From: Bin55 sp963664665
GTDB taxonomy: Bacteria > Pseudomonadota > Gammaproteobacteria > Pseudomonadales > Azotimanducaceae
Length of the DNA stretch: 64,000 nt
NCBI GenBank assembly: GCA_963664665.2
Contig: CAXXMH010000008.1
Coordinates: forward strand, 1 to 64,000
Reading direction: 5' to 3'
Part shown: positions 40,041-48,950 of the stretch, one piece after another
How positions within the stretch are numbered: position 1 is the first letter of the stretch
Layout: every line of letters begins with the position of its first letter
Notes under the pieces: model-generated
What the model was told of the DNA's origin: nothing
The model's input: only the letters and a program-made list of their open reading frames with translations
Database searches by the model: none
Translations under genes and position numbers: made by a program

Positions 40041-40865
40041 TTATTCGTACGGTTTCTCACCTTCACACATCACACGATAAAGGATGCGAGGCTGATCGCC
40101 ATGGTCATACACGGCCGCATGTAGTGCGCACCGATTGTCCCACATCACAAAGTCCCCTACCTGCCAACGATGCCGAACCATGGCGTGATCCTTTAAAGAG
40201 TGATCGTAGAGAAAGTCGATTAGGTGCCTACCTTCAGTAGGCGTCATACCTTCAGCTTCAATACAACGGTCCGCAAACGTGACATACAACGCCTTGCGAC
40301 CCGTGACTGGGTGCGTTCGCACGGCAGGATGCCAGACTGGATCAGGACACGCCTCTGGGCGATCAGTACCACTAACTACATGCTTCAGTCGCAAGCCTTT
40401 AAGCCATCCCTTCATCACATCGGACAAAGAGTCGTACGCCATGTACTGATTGCAGAACATCGTGTCGCCGCCGTGTCGAGGTACCTCGATCGCATTGAGT
40501 GACGAAAACGAAGGGGGTCGCTCGACGAAACACGTATCAGTATGAAAACCGCCAGAAACAGGTCGACTAGGATCGCCGCGATTGGCTACTTTATGAACCA
40601 TCGCATACTCAGTTTCCATGTTTACTCCAGGGGTCACAGTCACCTTGCCGAAGCGACCAACAAATTCACGCTGTTCCAACGGCGTAAGGTGCTGGTCCGG
40701 GAAAATACCAACGCAGTACTCGCCAACCATTTGACGCACTTCCTCGACCTGGTCGTCTGTCATCTCTGGTATCGATACACCAGTGATTCGAACGCCAGTA
40801 CGGCCGGTCATCAGTTCCACCTCAAGTGAGCTCGACTCGATTGGTTGCAGCACTGTCGACATCAC
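40041..40865 (-). CDS. TauD/TfdA family dioxygenase
   Basis: A 274-residue Fe(II)/2-oxoglutarate-dependent oxygenase. The iron ligands are H108 and D110 (GGFHTDTCF) and H249 (NRCALHAAV), and R264 (RILYRVM) is placed to bind 2-oxoglutarate. The opening TGVRITGVSIPEMTDDQV and the region HPVTGRKALYV are normal for taurine/2,4-D dioxygenases and their relatives, which hydroxylate next to sulfonate, ether or amine groups. No sulfonate transporter is nearby, so taurine itself is not implied. It is a single gene, divergent from the aldolase-like gene at 41045. Confidence 0.88.
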   Translation of the reverse strand: MMSTVLQPIESSSLEVELMTGRTGVRITGVSIPEMTDDQVEEVRQMVGEYCVGIFPDQHLTPLEQREFVGRFGKVTVTPGVNMETEYAMVHKVANRGDPSRPVSGGFHTDTCFVERPPSFSSLNAIEVPRHGGDTMFCNQYMAYDSLSDVMKGWLKGLRLKHVVSGTDRPEACPDPVWHPAVRTHPVTGRKALYVTFADRCIEAEGMTPTEGRHLIDFLYDHSLKDHAMVRHRWQVGDFVMWDNRCALHAAVYDHGDQPRILYRVMCEGEKPYE

Positions 40866-41044
40866 TTCCCTCGTTCTAGCGACGTAAACCTAAGAATGCA
40901 AGTTTAGTCCGCTGCGCATCATGCGTATTAAGTCGGTACGTAGACAATTACGCGGAGAAGAGCTTATGTCGCGATCACCTCAATTTCGTAAAAGTCGCTC
41001 AATAAAAGCCTTGTAACTTCAATCCACGTCCAGTCGCTAGGCGG

Positions 41045-42181
41045 ATGATCAACAGACAGCACCCTCTACCGCCTCATTTGCAAGAGCTACAAACTCCTGC
41101 CTTGGTGCTCTTGAATGACGCCTTCCACGCTAATTTGGCGAGAATGGCGTCGCACTGCAAAGACAATAAAATCTCATTGCGTCCTCACGCGAAGACGCAC
41201 AAATCCTCAGCGATCGCCAAGGCACAGACGAGTTTCAGTGCCACCGGGATTTGCTGTGCGACTCTCTCGGAAGCTGAACACCTTGCAGGTGCCGTGGATA
41301 GCATCCTCCTCACGTCGCCTTTGTCGCTTCTGCGCCATGTTGAAAGACTCAAGTCATTGCATGGACGCGTAGGGGATCTCACTTGTGTGATCGATTCACC
41401 CGAGATTGTTCCTCAAATCGAACAAATCTTTGACGCGGAACAACCATTGCAAGTGCTTATAGACCTGGACCCGGGTATGCATCGCACTGGAATCGAGATC
41501 GGCTCGAAAGCACATGCCTTGGCGTGGAAGCTACACGCCTCACCAATGCTCCAATTTAGGGGTATTCAGTGCTACGCAGGGAATCTGATGCACGTCGAGA
41601 GCCTTGGTCAACGGACCCGTCGTTCACACGAACTGTGGGCACGTGTTGAGGTGTTCAAGCGACAACTTGAGAGTGAAGGCATTCCATGCCCGATCGTTTC
41701 GGGGGGCGGAACTGGTACTTACGATATCGACTGGCAAGGTGGCGTCGCTACCGAACTACAAGCGGGGTCCTATCCCTTCATGGATCTCGAATATATGAGC
41801 ATCGAGTGGAGCAACCAAGCGGAATTGCCATTTGATCCCGCTCTGTTTGTGCTTACAACCGTGGTCTCGGCAAACACGCCTGGAAATGCGACCACCGATG
41901 CCGGATTAAAAGCCTTCTCCACAGATTCGGTTCTTCCCGAGGTATATGCTGGTATTGATAGCGCGGCGAGATACATCTTTAAAGGCGACGAACATGGAGG
42001 CCTGATCTTCGAAGACAGCACGGCGACCGCGACGATTGGTACTCAACTGTTGGTCACACCGCCACATTGCGATCCGACGATCAACCTATATGACCATTTC
42101 ACCGTTGTCGATGATGACCTCCAAGTACTCGAGTACCTACCCATCGACGCTAGAAGCGGCAAGTTATTCGAAGGTGTTTGA
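41045..42181 (+). CDS. D-threonine aldolase/DSD1-like PLP enzyme
   Basis: A 378-residue fold-type III PLP enzyme of the D-threonine aldolase / 3-hydroxy-D-aspartate aldolase / D-serine dehydratase group. The PLP lysine lies in LRPHAKTHKS (K50 most likely). The metal site near the C terminus is H341-C-D343 (PPHCDPTINLYDH), the His/Asp arrangement of the aldolases rather than the His/Cys of D-serine dehydratase. It acts on D-beta-hydroxy amino acids. The enolase-superfamily gene begins 46 bases downstream, and a joint pathway is plausible. Confidence 0.82.
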   Translation: MINRQHPLPPHLQELQTPALVLLNDAFHANLARMASHCKDNKISLRPHAKTHKSSAIAKAQTSFSATGICCATLSEAEHLAGAVDSILLTSPLSLLRHVERLKSLHGRVGDLTCVIDSPEIVPQIEQIFDAEQPLQVLIDLDPGMHRTGIEIGSKAHALAWKLHASPMLQFRGIQCYAGNLMHVESLGQRTRRSHELWARVEVFKRQLESEGIPCPIVSGGGTGTYDIDWQGGVATELQAGSYPFMDLEYMSIEWSNQAELPFDPALFVLTTVVSANTPGNATTDAGLKAFSTDSVLPEVYAGIDSAARYIFKGDEHGGLIFEDSTATATIGTQLLVTPPHCDPTINLYDHFTVVDDDLQVLEYLPIDARSGKLFEGV

Positions 42182-42227
42182 CACTTTCCTTTTCAATCAC
42201 CGACCAAGCGGATCCGAGGAGTGACCC

Positions 42228-43409
42228 TTGAAAATCACTAATGCCGAGACCTTTGTTGTTGCAACGCCGCGACCGCATCGAGGTGGTCGATACTGGGTCT
42301 TCGTCAAGCTAACAACCGATAACGGTATAGACGGTATTGGCGAGGCGTACAAGATTCCTTTTCATCCAACGACAGCAGCTCGCATGATCGAAGATGTGTG
42401 CGAAACCTATGTGATTGATTCCGATCCATTTCAGATCGAGCGTCTTTGGCGATCGGTTTACTACGGTGAAGGCTATGAGTCTCACGATCACCATCAACAT
42501 CCCGACCATGCAGTCATGGGTGTACTTAGTGCGATCGAGATGGCGTGTTGGGATATCGTCGGTAAGGCGCTTGATCAACCGGTATACAACTTGCTAGGCG
42601 GTAAGTACAACGACCGTGTGAGATCGTACACCTATCTTTGGCCAGCACCAGACGATACCTCGCGAAGACCGACGCACACTGATCCGGATGCAGCGAGCGC
42701 AAGCGCCGCTGCACATGTTGCTGAAGGATTTACAGCGTTGAAGTTCGACCCATTGATCGATGTGATGGGTAGTGAAGATCCGCGCGAGCCACCACTAGAC
42801 CGACTCGACAACGCCGAAGCAGTTGTACGCGCAGTTCGCGAAACCGTTGGCAACAAAGCGGACATCCTGATAGGTACCCATGGGCAATCGACGACATCCG
42901 GAACCATTCGATTTGCACGTCGAATCGAGCAATACGACCCACTGTGGTTTGAAGAGCCAGTGCCGCCTGAAAATCGAGACGAGATGGCGCGAGTCGCAAG
43001 AATGACATCAATCCCCGTCGCATCGGGTGAACGACTCGCTACGAAATTCGAGTTCCGCGAGTTGCTAGAGAAACAAGCAGCAGTCATACTTCAGATGGCG
43101 CTGGGACGTGTAGGCGGTATCCTAGAAGCGAAGAAAATCGCCGGGATGGCCGAAGCGTATTACGCGCAAATCGCGCCTCATCTGTATTGTGGTCCTGTCG
43201 AAGCAGCCGCAAACATTCAGGTGGACGCATGCTCACCAAACTGTTTGATCCAAGAGAGCATTGGTCGATTCGATGGTTTCCATGCGGAAATTCTTGAAAA
43301 ACCAATCGAGTGGGAGGACGGTTACATCGTTCCGCCGACGGAGCCTGGTTTAGGCGTTGTACTCAATGAGCAAGTTGCGAAGGCACACGCGTATCAACCG
43401 AGCGAGTGA
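42228..43409 (+). CDS. mandelate racemase/muconate lactonizing enzyme family protein (atypical)
   Basis: A 393-residue enolase-superfamily protein starting at a TTG with GAGGAGTGACCC upstream. The N-terminal capping domain and barrel are recognisable, with ligand-position glutamates in WFEEPVPPE (242/243) and SGERL (E268) and a histidine in APHLY (H318). The usual first metal ligand, an Asp in xDFHG of galactonate dehydratases, is Gly here (LIGTHGQ, G216), and the QPD of the later strand is QMA. So it is either a divergent dehydratase or one with altered chemistry. It sits between the aldolase-like gene and an acyl-CoA synthetase. Confidence 0.8.
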   Translation: MKITNAETFVVATPRPHRGGRYWVFVKLTTDNGIDGIGEAYKIPFHPTTAARMIEDVCETYVIDSDPFQIERLWRSVYYGEGYESHDHHQHPDHAVMGVLSAIEMACWDIVGKALDQPVYNLLGGKYNDRVRSYTYLWPAPDDTSRRPTHTDPDAASASAAAHVAEGFTALKFDPLIDVMGSEDPREPPLDRLDNAEAVVRAVRETVGNKADILIGTHGQSTTSGTIRFARRIEQYDPLWFEEPVPPENRDEMARVARMTSIPVASGERLATKFEFRELLEKQAAVILQMALGRVGGILEAKKIAGMAEAYYAQIAPHLYCGPVEAAANIQVDACSPNCLIQESIGRFDGFHAEILEKPIEWEDGYIVPPTEPGLGVVLNEQVAKAHAYQPSE

Positions 43410-43493
43410 GTGAATTCGAGCTCTTGGCCGGGACTCTAAACAAGCAAACTAAACTCATAATGTCGTTCGTAAATTCCAAGAACACCTGACACC

Positions 43494-45047
43494 ATGTATC
43501 CAGGCCATTGGGCGAGGCAAAAGCCAGACCATTTCGCTGCAATCGACTCGACTACTGGCGAGACACTTACATATCGAGAACTCGATGAGCAGTCAAATCA
43601 ACTTGCGCAGCTGATGTACGCACGTGGTTTGCGACGAGGCGACCACATATCGGTTTTCATGGACAACAATCTGACCTACTTTGTTGTTGCATGGGCAGCA
43701 CTACGATCAGGCCTGTACTTGACCACCGTGAACAGGTACCTCACTTCAGAGGAAGCTGCTTATATCGTCGATAACTCAGAGAGTCGTGTCCTCATTTCTG
43801 CGAGCAACTTAACTGATGTCGCAAGAGATATCCCACCTCTGACACCGAATTGCGACACATACCTTGCTGTCAATGGTGACATCCCAGGATTCGACTCGTT
43901 TGAGGAAGCGCTACGTGAATTTCCAAAGACACGATTAGAGATCGAACCTGCCGGTTCATTTATGCTGTATTCGTCTGGTACCACGGGACGACCGAAAGGA
44001 ATTTATCGCCCATTGCCGGAAGGAAACATTGATAGTGCAGTCAATCCGCAGAACGCACTGCTCGCGATGTTGTGGCAAGTCAATGAGGACGCGGTGTATC
44101 TATCACCTGCACCGTTGTATCACTCGGCACCAATTGGTTTCTGTACCGCGGTACAAGCTATTGGTGGGACCGTCGTCATGATGCGACGGTTCGACGAGAT
44201 CGGCGCACTGGAAGCCATCGAGAAGTACAGAGTCACTCACAGTCAGTGGGTACCCACAATGTTTACGCGTATGCTGAAACTGCCGGAAGGAGACCGTACG
44301 CAATTTGACCTTTCCTCGCATCAGGTCGCGATCCATGCAGCAGCGCCGTGTCCGAGGGAGATCAAGAAACGCATGATGGATTGGTGGGGTCCGATCATCT
44401 ACGAGTACTACGGTGGAACCGAGCTAAACGGTCTGACCCATGTCGGTCCACACGAATGGATCGAGAGACCCGGCACGGTTGGCAAGCCGATCTTAGGTGT
44501 CATTCACGTCTGCGACGAAGAAGGTCACGAACTGCCACCCGGCGAAGCAGGCATCGTCTACTTTGAGTTACCCGAGATGCCGTTCGAATACTTGAAGGAC
44601 GCAGTAAAAACCAAAGACGCGCAACATCCTGATCACCCTAATTGGTCAGCACTCGGTGACGTGGGCTACGTCGACGAGGATGATTATTTGTTTCTCACAG
44701 ATCGTGCCACGTTTATGATCATTTCCGGTGGCGTGAACATCTATCCGCAGGAGATTGAGGACGCAATGGTCGTGCACGACCACGTCCTTGATGTTGCGGT
44801 AATTGGCGTACCACATGCGGAAATGGGAGAGGAAGTGAAGGCCGTCGTGCAGCTAGTTGAGGGTATCGAGCCGTCAGAAGAGGAAGCGGAACTCTTACTA
44901 GAGTGGACACGAGACCGTATTGCGCACTACAAAGCTCCTCGTAGTATCGATTTTCGTGTCGAGTTGCCGCGGTTACCGACTGGCAAGCTCTACAAGCGCC
45001 TACTCAAGGATGAATATTGGGGGAAAACGGATTCGCGAATCGTCTAA
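43494..45047 (+). CDS. acyl-CoA synthetase (AMP-forming)
   Basis: A 517-residue ANL-superfamily ligase that activates a carboxylic acid to its CoA thioester through an acyl adenylate. The AMP loop is YSSGTTGRPKGIYRP, followed by YEYYGGTELNGLTH (A5 motif), LGDVGYVDEDDYLFLTDR, and the end PRLPTGKLYKRLLKD with the catalytic lysine in TGKLYK. The variant IYRP after the loop resembles ligases for medium-chain, bile-acid or aromatic acids. It follows the enolase-superfamily gene by 84 bases. A second, dissimilar ligase is at 50198. Confidence 0.9.
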   Translation: MYPGHWARQKPDHFAAIDSTTGETLTYRELDEQSNQLAQLMYARGLRRGDHISVFMDNNLTYFVVAWAALRSGLYLTTVNRYLTSEEAAYIVDNSESRVLISASNLTDVARDIPPLTPNCDTYLAVNGDIPGFDSFEEALREFPKTRLEIEPAGSFMLYSSGTTGRPKGIYRPLPEGNIDSAVNPQNALLAMLWQVNEDAVYLSPAPLYHSAPIGFCTAVQAIGGTVVMMRRFDEIGALEAIEKYRVTHSQWVPTMFTRMLKLPEGDRTQFDLSSHQVAIHAAAPCPREIKKRMMDWWGPIIYEYYGGTELNGLTHVGPHEWIERPGTVGKPILGVIHVCDEEGHELPPGEAGIVYFELPEMPFEYLKDAVKTKDAQHPDHPNWSALGDVGYVDEDDYLFLTDRATFMIISGGVNIYPQEIEDAMVVHDHVLDVAVIGVPHAEMGEEVKAVVQLVEGIEPSEEEAELLLEWTRDRIAHYKAPRSIDFRVELPRLPTGKLYKRLLKDEYWGKTDSRIV

Positions 45048-45098
45048 ACCCTGACGAAGACTTGTCTAGAGGAGTGTTGAACCGACGATTGGTTTACA

Positions 45099-45899
45099 TC
45101 AAAGATAACGAATTAGCTTCACGGCGAAATCAGTGTTTTCCACTGTGAATCCACCAGGAGCATCAACTTCCCAACCCTCTCCTTCAAAGTCCGCTATCCA
45201 GTCTGCTTCAAAATCCTCTACGAGGCGCAACTCAAACTGAAGCGAGGTTTTACCACTGATCCCCGTCTCAAGACCGAATCCCGCAACTAGGAGATTCACC
45301 TGAGGGTCGTAGCTCTGCGTCTCGGTACGTAGATCATCAACACTACAAGTCGCCAATTCAAAACATCCTTGGAACGAGGAGAAAAAATCTATGGTGGTTT
45401 GACGAACTCCGGCTAGTCCATACAAAGAGATATCGATCGTGCCGAAAAGAGAACGTGCCACACCATATTTCGCGATGACGCCCATACTACGCGAAGTTTC
45501 AAGCGTCCAGTCTTCTGGCCAAGCCTCACCAAGTACATTTCGACCAGGAGAATTACCGGCCCCGTCTAGTCTGCCACTGATGTCATCGCCCGTCAGAGCG
45601 ATTTCGGCTTGAAGCGCAAGAAACTGAGTACCGTCCGCGAAATTGAGTCGATAGCCCAGCATTCCATCCCACTGTAGAGGCTTATCTTCAACCTCACCGC
45701 TCGAGGACCATTCCGTGGATTCATTTGTTGAGTCTTCGAAGCGGCCAAGAACCGACTTGCGATAAAGGACTTCGGCTTGTTGAAGCGTCGCGGATGCGCC
45801 GTAGTAGATCCCGCCAGGTTCTGCCTGCAGCTGCGAAGTCATCGACAGGATAATCGCAATGGATAAACCTGCTAAGCCCGTACGAATCCGCATGATCAC
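45099..45899 (-). CDS. exported beta-barrel-like protein, hypothetical
   Basis: A 266-residue protein with a clear signal peptide (GLAGLSIAIILSMTSQLQA, cleaved before EPGG). The mature part alternates hydrophobic and polar residues in strands such as GMLGYRLNFADGTQFLALQAEIAL, GVIAKYGVARSLFGTIDISLYGLAGV and KTSLQFELRLVEDF, with many aromatic and Gly residues, which predicts a small outer-membrane beta-barrel of the OmpA/opacity type. Two cysteines (CFELATC) may form a loop disulphide. It is convergent with the acyl-CoA synthetase gene. I do not recognise a named family. Confidence 0.7.
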   Translation of the reverse strand: MIMRIRTGLAGLSIAIILSMTSQLQAEPGGIYYGASATLQQAEVLYRKSVLGRFEDSTNESTEWSSSGEVEDKPLQWDGMLGYRLNFADGTQFLALQAEIALTGDDISGRLDGAGNSPGRNVLGEAWPEDWTLETSRSMGVIAKYGVARSLFGTIDISLYGLAGVRQTTIDFFSSFQGCFELATCSVDDLRTETQSYDPQVNLLVAGFGLETGISGKTSLQFELRLVEDFEADWIADFEGEGWEVDAPGGFTVENTDFAVKLIRYL

Positions 45900-46135
45900 G
45901 TCCTCCGTAACTTATTGATCAATGGGAAGGTAGTAGCCTTTCGATTATAGCTTGGAATTGCCGGGATCGGTCTGCACGTGTTGCGAGTTAATTCAACCAA
46001 TGTAAGCAAACGAGAACACATTTGATGACAGACGTGAAAGGAGCTTTGCCACATACTAGAGGTCTGGTCATAGAGACCCATACGCAAAATAACAGATCAA
46101 AGAAATCCACACTTAAGTCAACAACGTACGAGCGC

Positions 46136-46633
46136 ATGAGTAACACCAAATTAACCTATGTAACTGACGAGATGCTGGCGTCAACAGGCGTTTGGGGACC
46201 GTCGCGTTCGTCATACCCTATCACGGAGACCGACATCAGGCGGTGGGCCATGGCAACGCACTATCCCAAGCAACCACCGCGTATCTATTGGGATGCCGAG
46301 TACGCTGCAACCACTAGATACCAGAGCATCATCGCGCCACCAGATTTCAATCCGTTCGCGTGGTCGATAGAGAGACCCGCCGCTCTCGCGCAGGGACTGT
46401 CGGGAAGACGACCAGATGGCAAGCCACTCACCGGAATGAATGGCGGTCAAACAGATACTTATGGGGTACCGATGCGTCCTGGCGATGTCATCTCGGCACG
46501 TTCAAGACTCATTGGTTGGGAAGAGCGTGAAGGCCGTCTCGGTCACACACTGTATGTACGAACCGAAATAGAATGGCGAAATCAGAACGACGAACTCGTC
46601 AAAACGCGCATCTCCATTTCAGTTCGATATTAG
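46136..46633 (+). CDS. MaoC-like hot-dog protein (FAS1-dehydratase N-terminal type)
   Basis: A 165-residue hot-dog fold protein of the MaoC/FAS1-dehydratase group, N-terminal type. Features are TDIRRWAMATHYPKQPPRIYWD, the loop IIAPPDFNPFAWSI and VPMRPGDVISARSRLIGWEER. These subunits often pair with a second MaoC protein to make a hydratase acting on enoyl-CoA or mesaconyl-CoA; here the second is encoded 12 bases downstream. I start at the ATG at 46136, giving the family-like MSNTKLTYVTDEM, though ribosome-binding is weak and an upstream frame adds 38 residues. It leads a five-gene run. Confidence 0.8.
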   Translation: MSNTKLTYVTDEMLASTGVWGPSRSSYPITETDIRRWAMATHYPKQPPRIYWDAEYAATTRYQSIIAPPDFNPFAWSIERPAALAQGLSGRRPDGKPLTGMNGGQTDTYGVPMRPGDVISARSRLIGWEEREGRLGHTLYVRTEIEWRNQNDELVKTRISISVRY

Positions 46634-46645
46634 GGAGAACGATCC

Positions 46646-47062
46646 ATGAGCATTACATTCGACGAGATCGAAATAGGTACGAAGTTACCAGAGTGGTCAC
46701 GTAAAACGAGCTTTGCGGAGTGGAATCGCTTTGCGGCCGTTAACGAGGAATTCGTGCCATTCCACATGGACGACGAAGCGGGACGACGTGCGGGCAACAA
46801 ACAAGGTGCATTCGGTATGGGGAATCTCCGCTACGCGTACATCGTAAACGCCCTTCATGATTGGATCGGCGACGAAGGTCGTGTTCAGGAAGTCGGTTGC
46901 CAATACCGCGCAATCAATCAAAAAGACGACGTTCTGACGGTAGTCGGTGAAGTCACAGAAAAGAGCATCGAAGACGGCAAACACATCGTCCGTTTAGACG
47001 TGAATGTGGTAAACAGCGAAGGCGAGCCCACCTGCCCTGGGCATGCTGTCGTTGAGCTCTAA
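46646..47062 (+). CDS. MaoC-like hydratase partner subunit
   Basis: A 138-residue hot-dog protein with the hydratase-like segment FAAVNEEFVPFHMDDEAGRR; the histidine of the FxHxD motif is kept, while the usual preceding Asp is Asn. GAFGMGNLRYAYIVNAL is the helix, and CQYRAINQKDDVLTVVGEV the outer strands. AGGGAGAACGATCC precedes the ATG. With the preceding gene it probably forms a heteromeric enoyl-CoA hydratase or dehydratase. The gap to the next gene is 42 bases, so the unit continues with the LLM oxidoreductase. Confidence 0.8.
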   Translation: MSITFDEIEIGTKLPEWSRKTSFAEWNRFAAVNEEFVPFHMDDEAGRRAGNKQGAFGMGNLRYAYIVNALHDWIGDEGRVQEVGCQYRAINQKDDVLTVVGEVTEKSIEDGKHIVRLDVNVVNSEGEPTCPGHAVVEL

Positions 47063-47104
47063 CGCTCAGGCGCGATATCCAAAAACACGAATCGTGACAC
47101 GACC

Positions 47105-48202
47105 ATGAAATTCGGCATCTTCTACGAACTGTCGGTGCCTAGACCGTTTACCCATGGCATCGAGGCAAAGGTATATCACGATGCATTGGAACAAATCCGG
47201 TTAGCAGATGTAGTTGGATTTGATACGGTGTGGGCAGTCGAACACCATTTCCTTGAGGAGTACTCACATTGCTCTTCGCCGGAACTGTTTCTTACTGCCG
47301 CCGCAATGCAAACCGAGCGCATTCGCGTCGGACACGGCGCGGTCGTGTGTGTTCCCGAAATGAACCATCCGATCCGAGTTGCTGAACGAGCAGCGGTACT
47401 CGACGTTCTGTCCAACGGACGGCTTGAACTGGGTACAGCGCGTTCGTCGACGTGGACCGAATTAGGCGGCTTTCAAGCCGACCCCGACACGACGAAGAAG
47501 ACTTGGGATGAATTTGTTCGAACGATTCCAAAGATGTGGACGCAAGAGCGATTCGCGCATCAAGGTGTATGTTTCTCCATGCCAGAACGGGCTGTTCTGC
47601 CCAAACCGGTGCAAGACCCACACCCACCGATGTGGGTCACGGTCACTTCACCAGGCACGGAACTCGACGCAGCGGATCGCGGCTTAGGTGCGCTTGGCGT
47701 CGCAACCGCAGGATTTGCTGAGCAAGAACGCCGGCTGAAGGAATATCGCCGCCGAATTCAACTTTGTGATCCAGTCGGTTCAGTGGTCAATGACCAAGTC
47801 GCGACCTTGAACTTTCTCTATTGTGACGAAGATATCGAGCAAGCTGCGCGCTATGGCAATGCGCTCATCGGCCAATTTGGTCAAGCAAACGCACATCTGT
47901 TGTTTACGCGCGAGGCTTATCCAACCAGGGCGTACGGCTTGTTGGCCAACATTTCGCCAGGAGGTGGTCGGCGTCGAACTCCGGCCGAAACCAATCCGGG
48001 TCAAACCGTAAACCTTCCTGAGGGCATGGCGATCGGCGACCCAGATCGTATTGTTGACGTAATCCGCGAGTGGGAATCACTCGGTGTGGATCAGGTGAAT
48101 TTCATGCCGAACGCACTTGAATGCATCCCTCACGAAAACGTACTAAAGAGCCTGCGTCTATTTGGCGAGCAGGTTATCCCGAAATTCCAAGCGTCCAGTT
48201 AG
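47105..48202 (+). CDS. LLM class flavin-dependent monooxygenase
   Basis: A 365-residue luciferase-like monooxygenase, which uses reduced FMN and O2 to oxidise a substrate. It begins MKFGIFYELSVPRPF, with GFDTVWAVEHHFLEEYSHCSSPELFLTAAA and TERIRVGHGAVVCVPEMNHPIRVAERAAVLDVLS as the typical flavin-binding strands. ELGTARSSTWTELGGF is another family marker. A flavin reductase is not encoded nearby and must be supplied from elsewhere. The next gene starts four bases after its stop, which fixes it in this operon. Substrate unknown. Confidence 0.88.
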   Translation: MKFGIFYELSVPRPFTHGIEAKVYHDALEQIRLADVVGFDTVWAVEHHFLEEYSHCSSPELFLTAAAMQTERIRVGHGAVVCVPEMNHPIRVAERAAVLDVLSNGRLELGTARSSTWTELGGFQADPDTTKKTWDEFVRTIPKMWTQERFAHQGVCFSMPERAVLPKPVQDPHPPMWVTVTSPGTELDAADRGLGALGVATAGFAEQERRLKEYRRRIQLCDPVGSVVNDQVATLNFLYCDEDIEQAARYGNALIGQFGQANAHLLFTREAYPTRAYGLLANISPGGGRRRTPAETNPGQTVNLPEGMAIGDPDRIVDVIREWESLGVDQVNFMPNALECIPHENVLKSLRLFGEQVIPKFQASS

Positions 48203-48206
48203 GCCG

Positions 48207-48950
48207 ATGCTAGTCGGAACTACGCCTCTCGAACAGCTCGTCGCCACGCCGCCGACGATTTCGACCTGGGCAATCGATCCAGTCGTACTAGAAGGCGTCG
48301 AGATACTTCAAGCGCACTACGAACTCGCCGCTACTGAGATCGAACGTTTTCTACCACCCGCTTTACACCCAACCATTCCGCCGATCGGTCAATGGACGTG
48401 TTGGGACGTGCCGGATTCACCTTGGGGCCGCTTCCGTCTCGTTCAGTTTCGCATCTCTTGTCGAAGCGGGGCGCGACCGCGCGCGTTCCTTCTTAGCGCA
48501 GCAATCGATAACGAGAAAGCACAGGTTCACCTAGCTAGAAACTGGGGTTTGAGTGCGGTTCAGTCAGATATCCAGTTCAAACGGAGTTATGACGCGGCCG
48601 AATTTCAACTAACCGTGGACGACCAACCGGCGATTGGAATACAGTTGAGAAACCCCGAGTCGCTTGCGATCGCGGACCTCCAACTATTTGCTTCCATGCA
48701 CGGTGCAAGCACCCCACTTGGGTTACGTCTAGTCCAGTTCGACCCTAGTTACGAAGTCAGTCGGACCGAACGCTATGTTCCGACGATTGTCAATTTTGAC
48801 GCCAACGTATGGCAGCGTGACGGAATCAATCCGGTGTATGCAGTAACAGCATGGGGCGCTAACGCAACAATCCACTTGCCAAGAATTAGGTTTGTATGTC
48901 GCCCTGATATTGATGCATTTCGTGGTACAGAATCGGTACAGGAAGCATGA
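48207..48950 (+). CDS. acetoacetate decarboxylase-like protein
   Basis: A 247-residue protein of the acetoacetate decarboxylase (ADC) superfamily: LQAHYELAATEIERFLPPALHP at the start, then WGRFRLVQFRISCRSGARPRAFLLSAAID. The Schiff-base lysine of true ADC, in a G-x-PKK-type motif, is not present; the equivalent stretch reads HLARNWGLSAVQ. So it may not be a decarboxylase but an ADC-fold hydratase, aldolase or binding protein. The ATG at 48207 follows the LLM stop by four bases and its own end overlaps the amidohydrolase start (ATGA). Family confidence is moderate. Confidence 0.7.
   Translation: MLVGTTPLEQLVATPPTISTWAIDPVVLEGVEILQAHYELAATEIERFLPPALHPTIPPIGQWTCWDVPDSPWGRFRLVQFRISCRSGARPRAFLLSAAIDNEKAQVHLARNWGLSAVQSDIQFKRSYDAAEFQLTVDDQPAIGIQLRNPESLAIADLQLFASMHGASTPLGLRLVQFDPSYEVSRTERYVPTIVNFDANVWQRDGINPVYAVTAWGANATIHLPRIRFVCRPDIDAFRGTESVQEA

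Noticed and set aside
46022..46135. 38-residue upstream extension of the MaoC-like protein
   Set aside because: The added segment is polar and unlike family members, although GAAAGGAG near its start is a decent ribosome-binding sequence.
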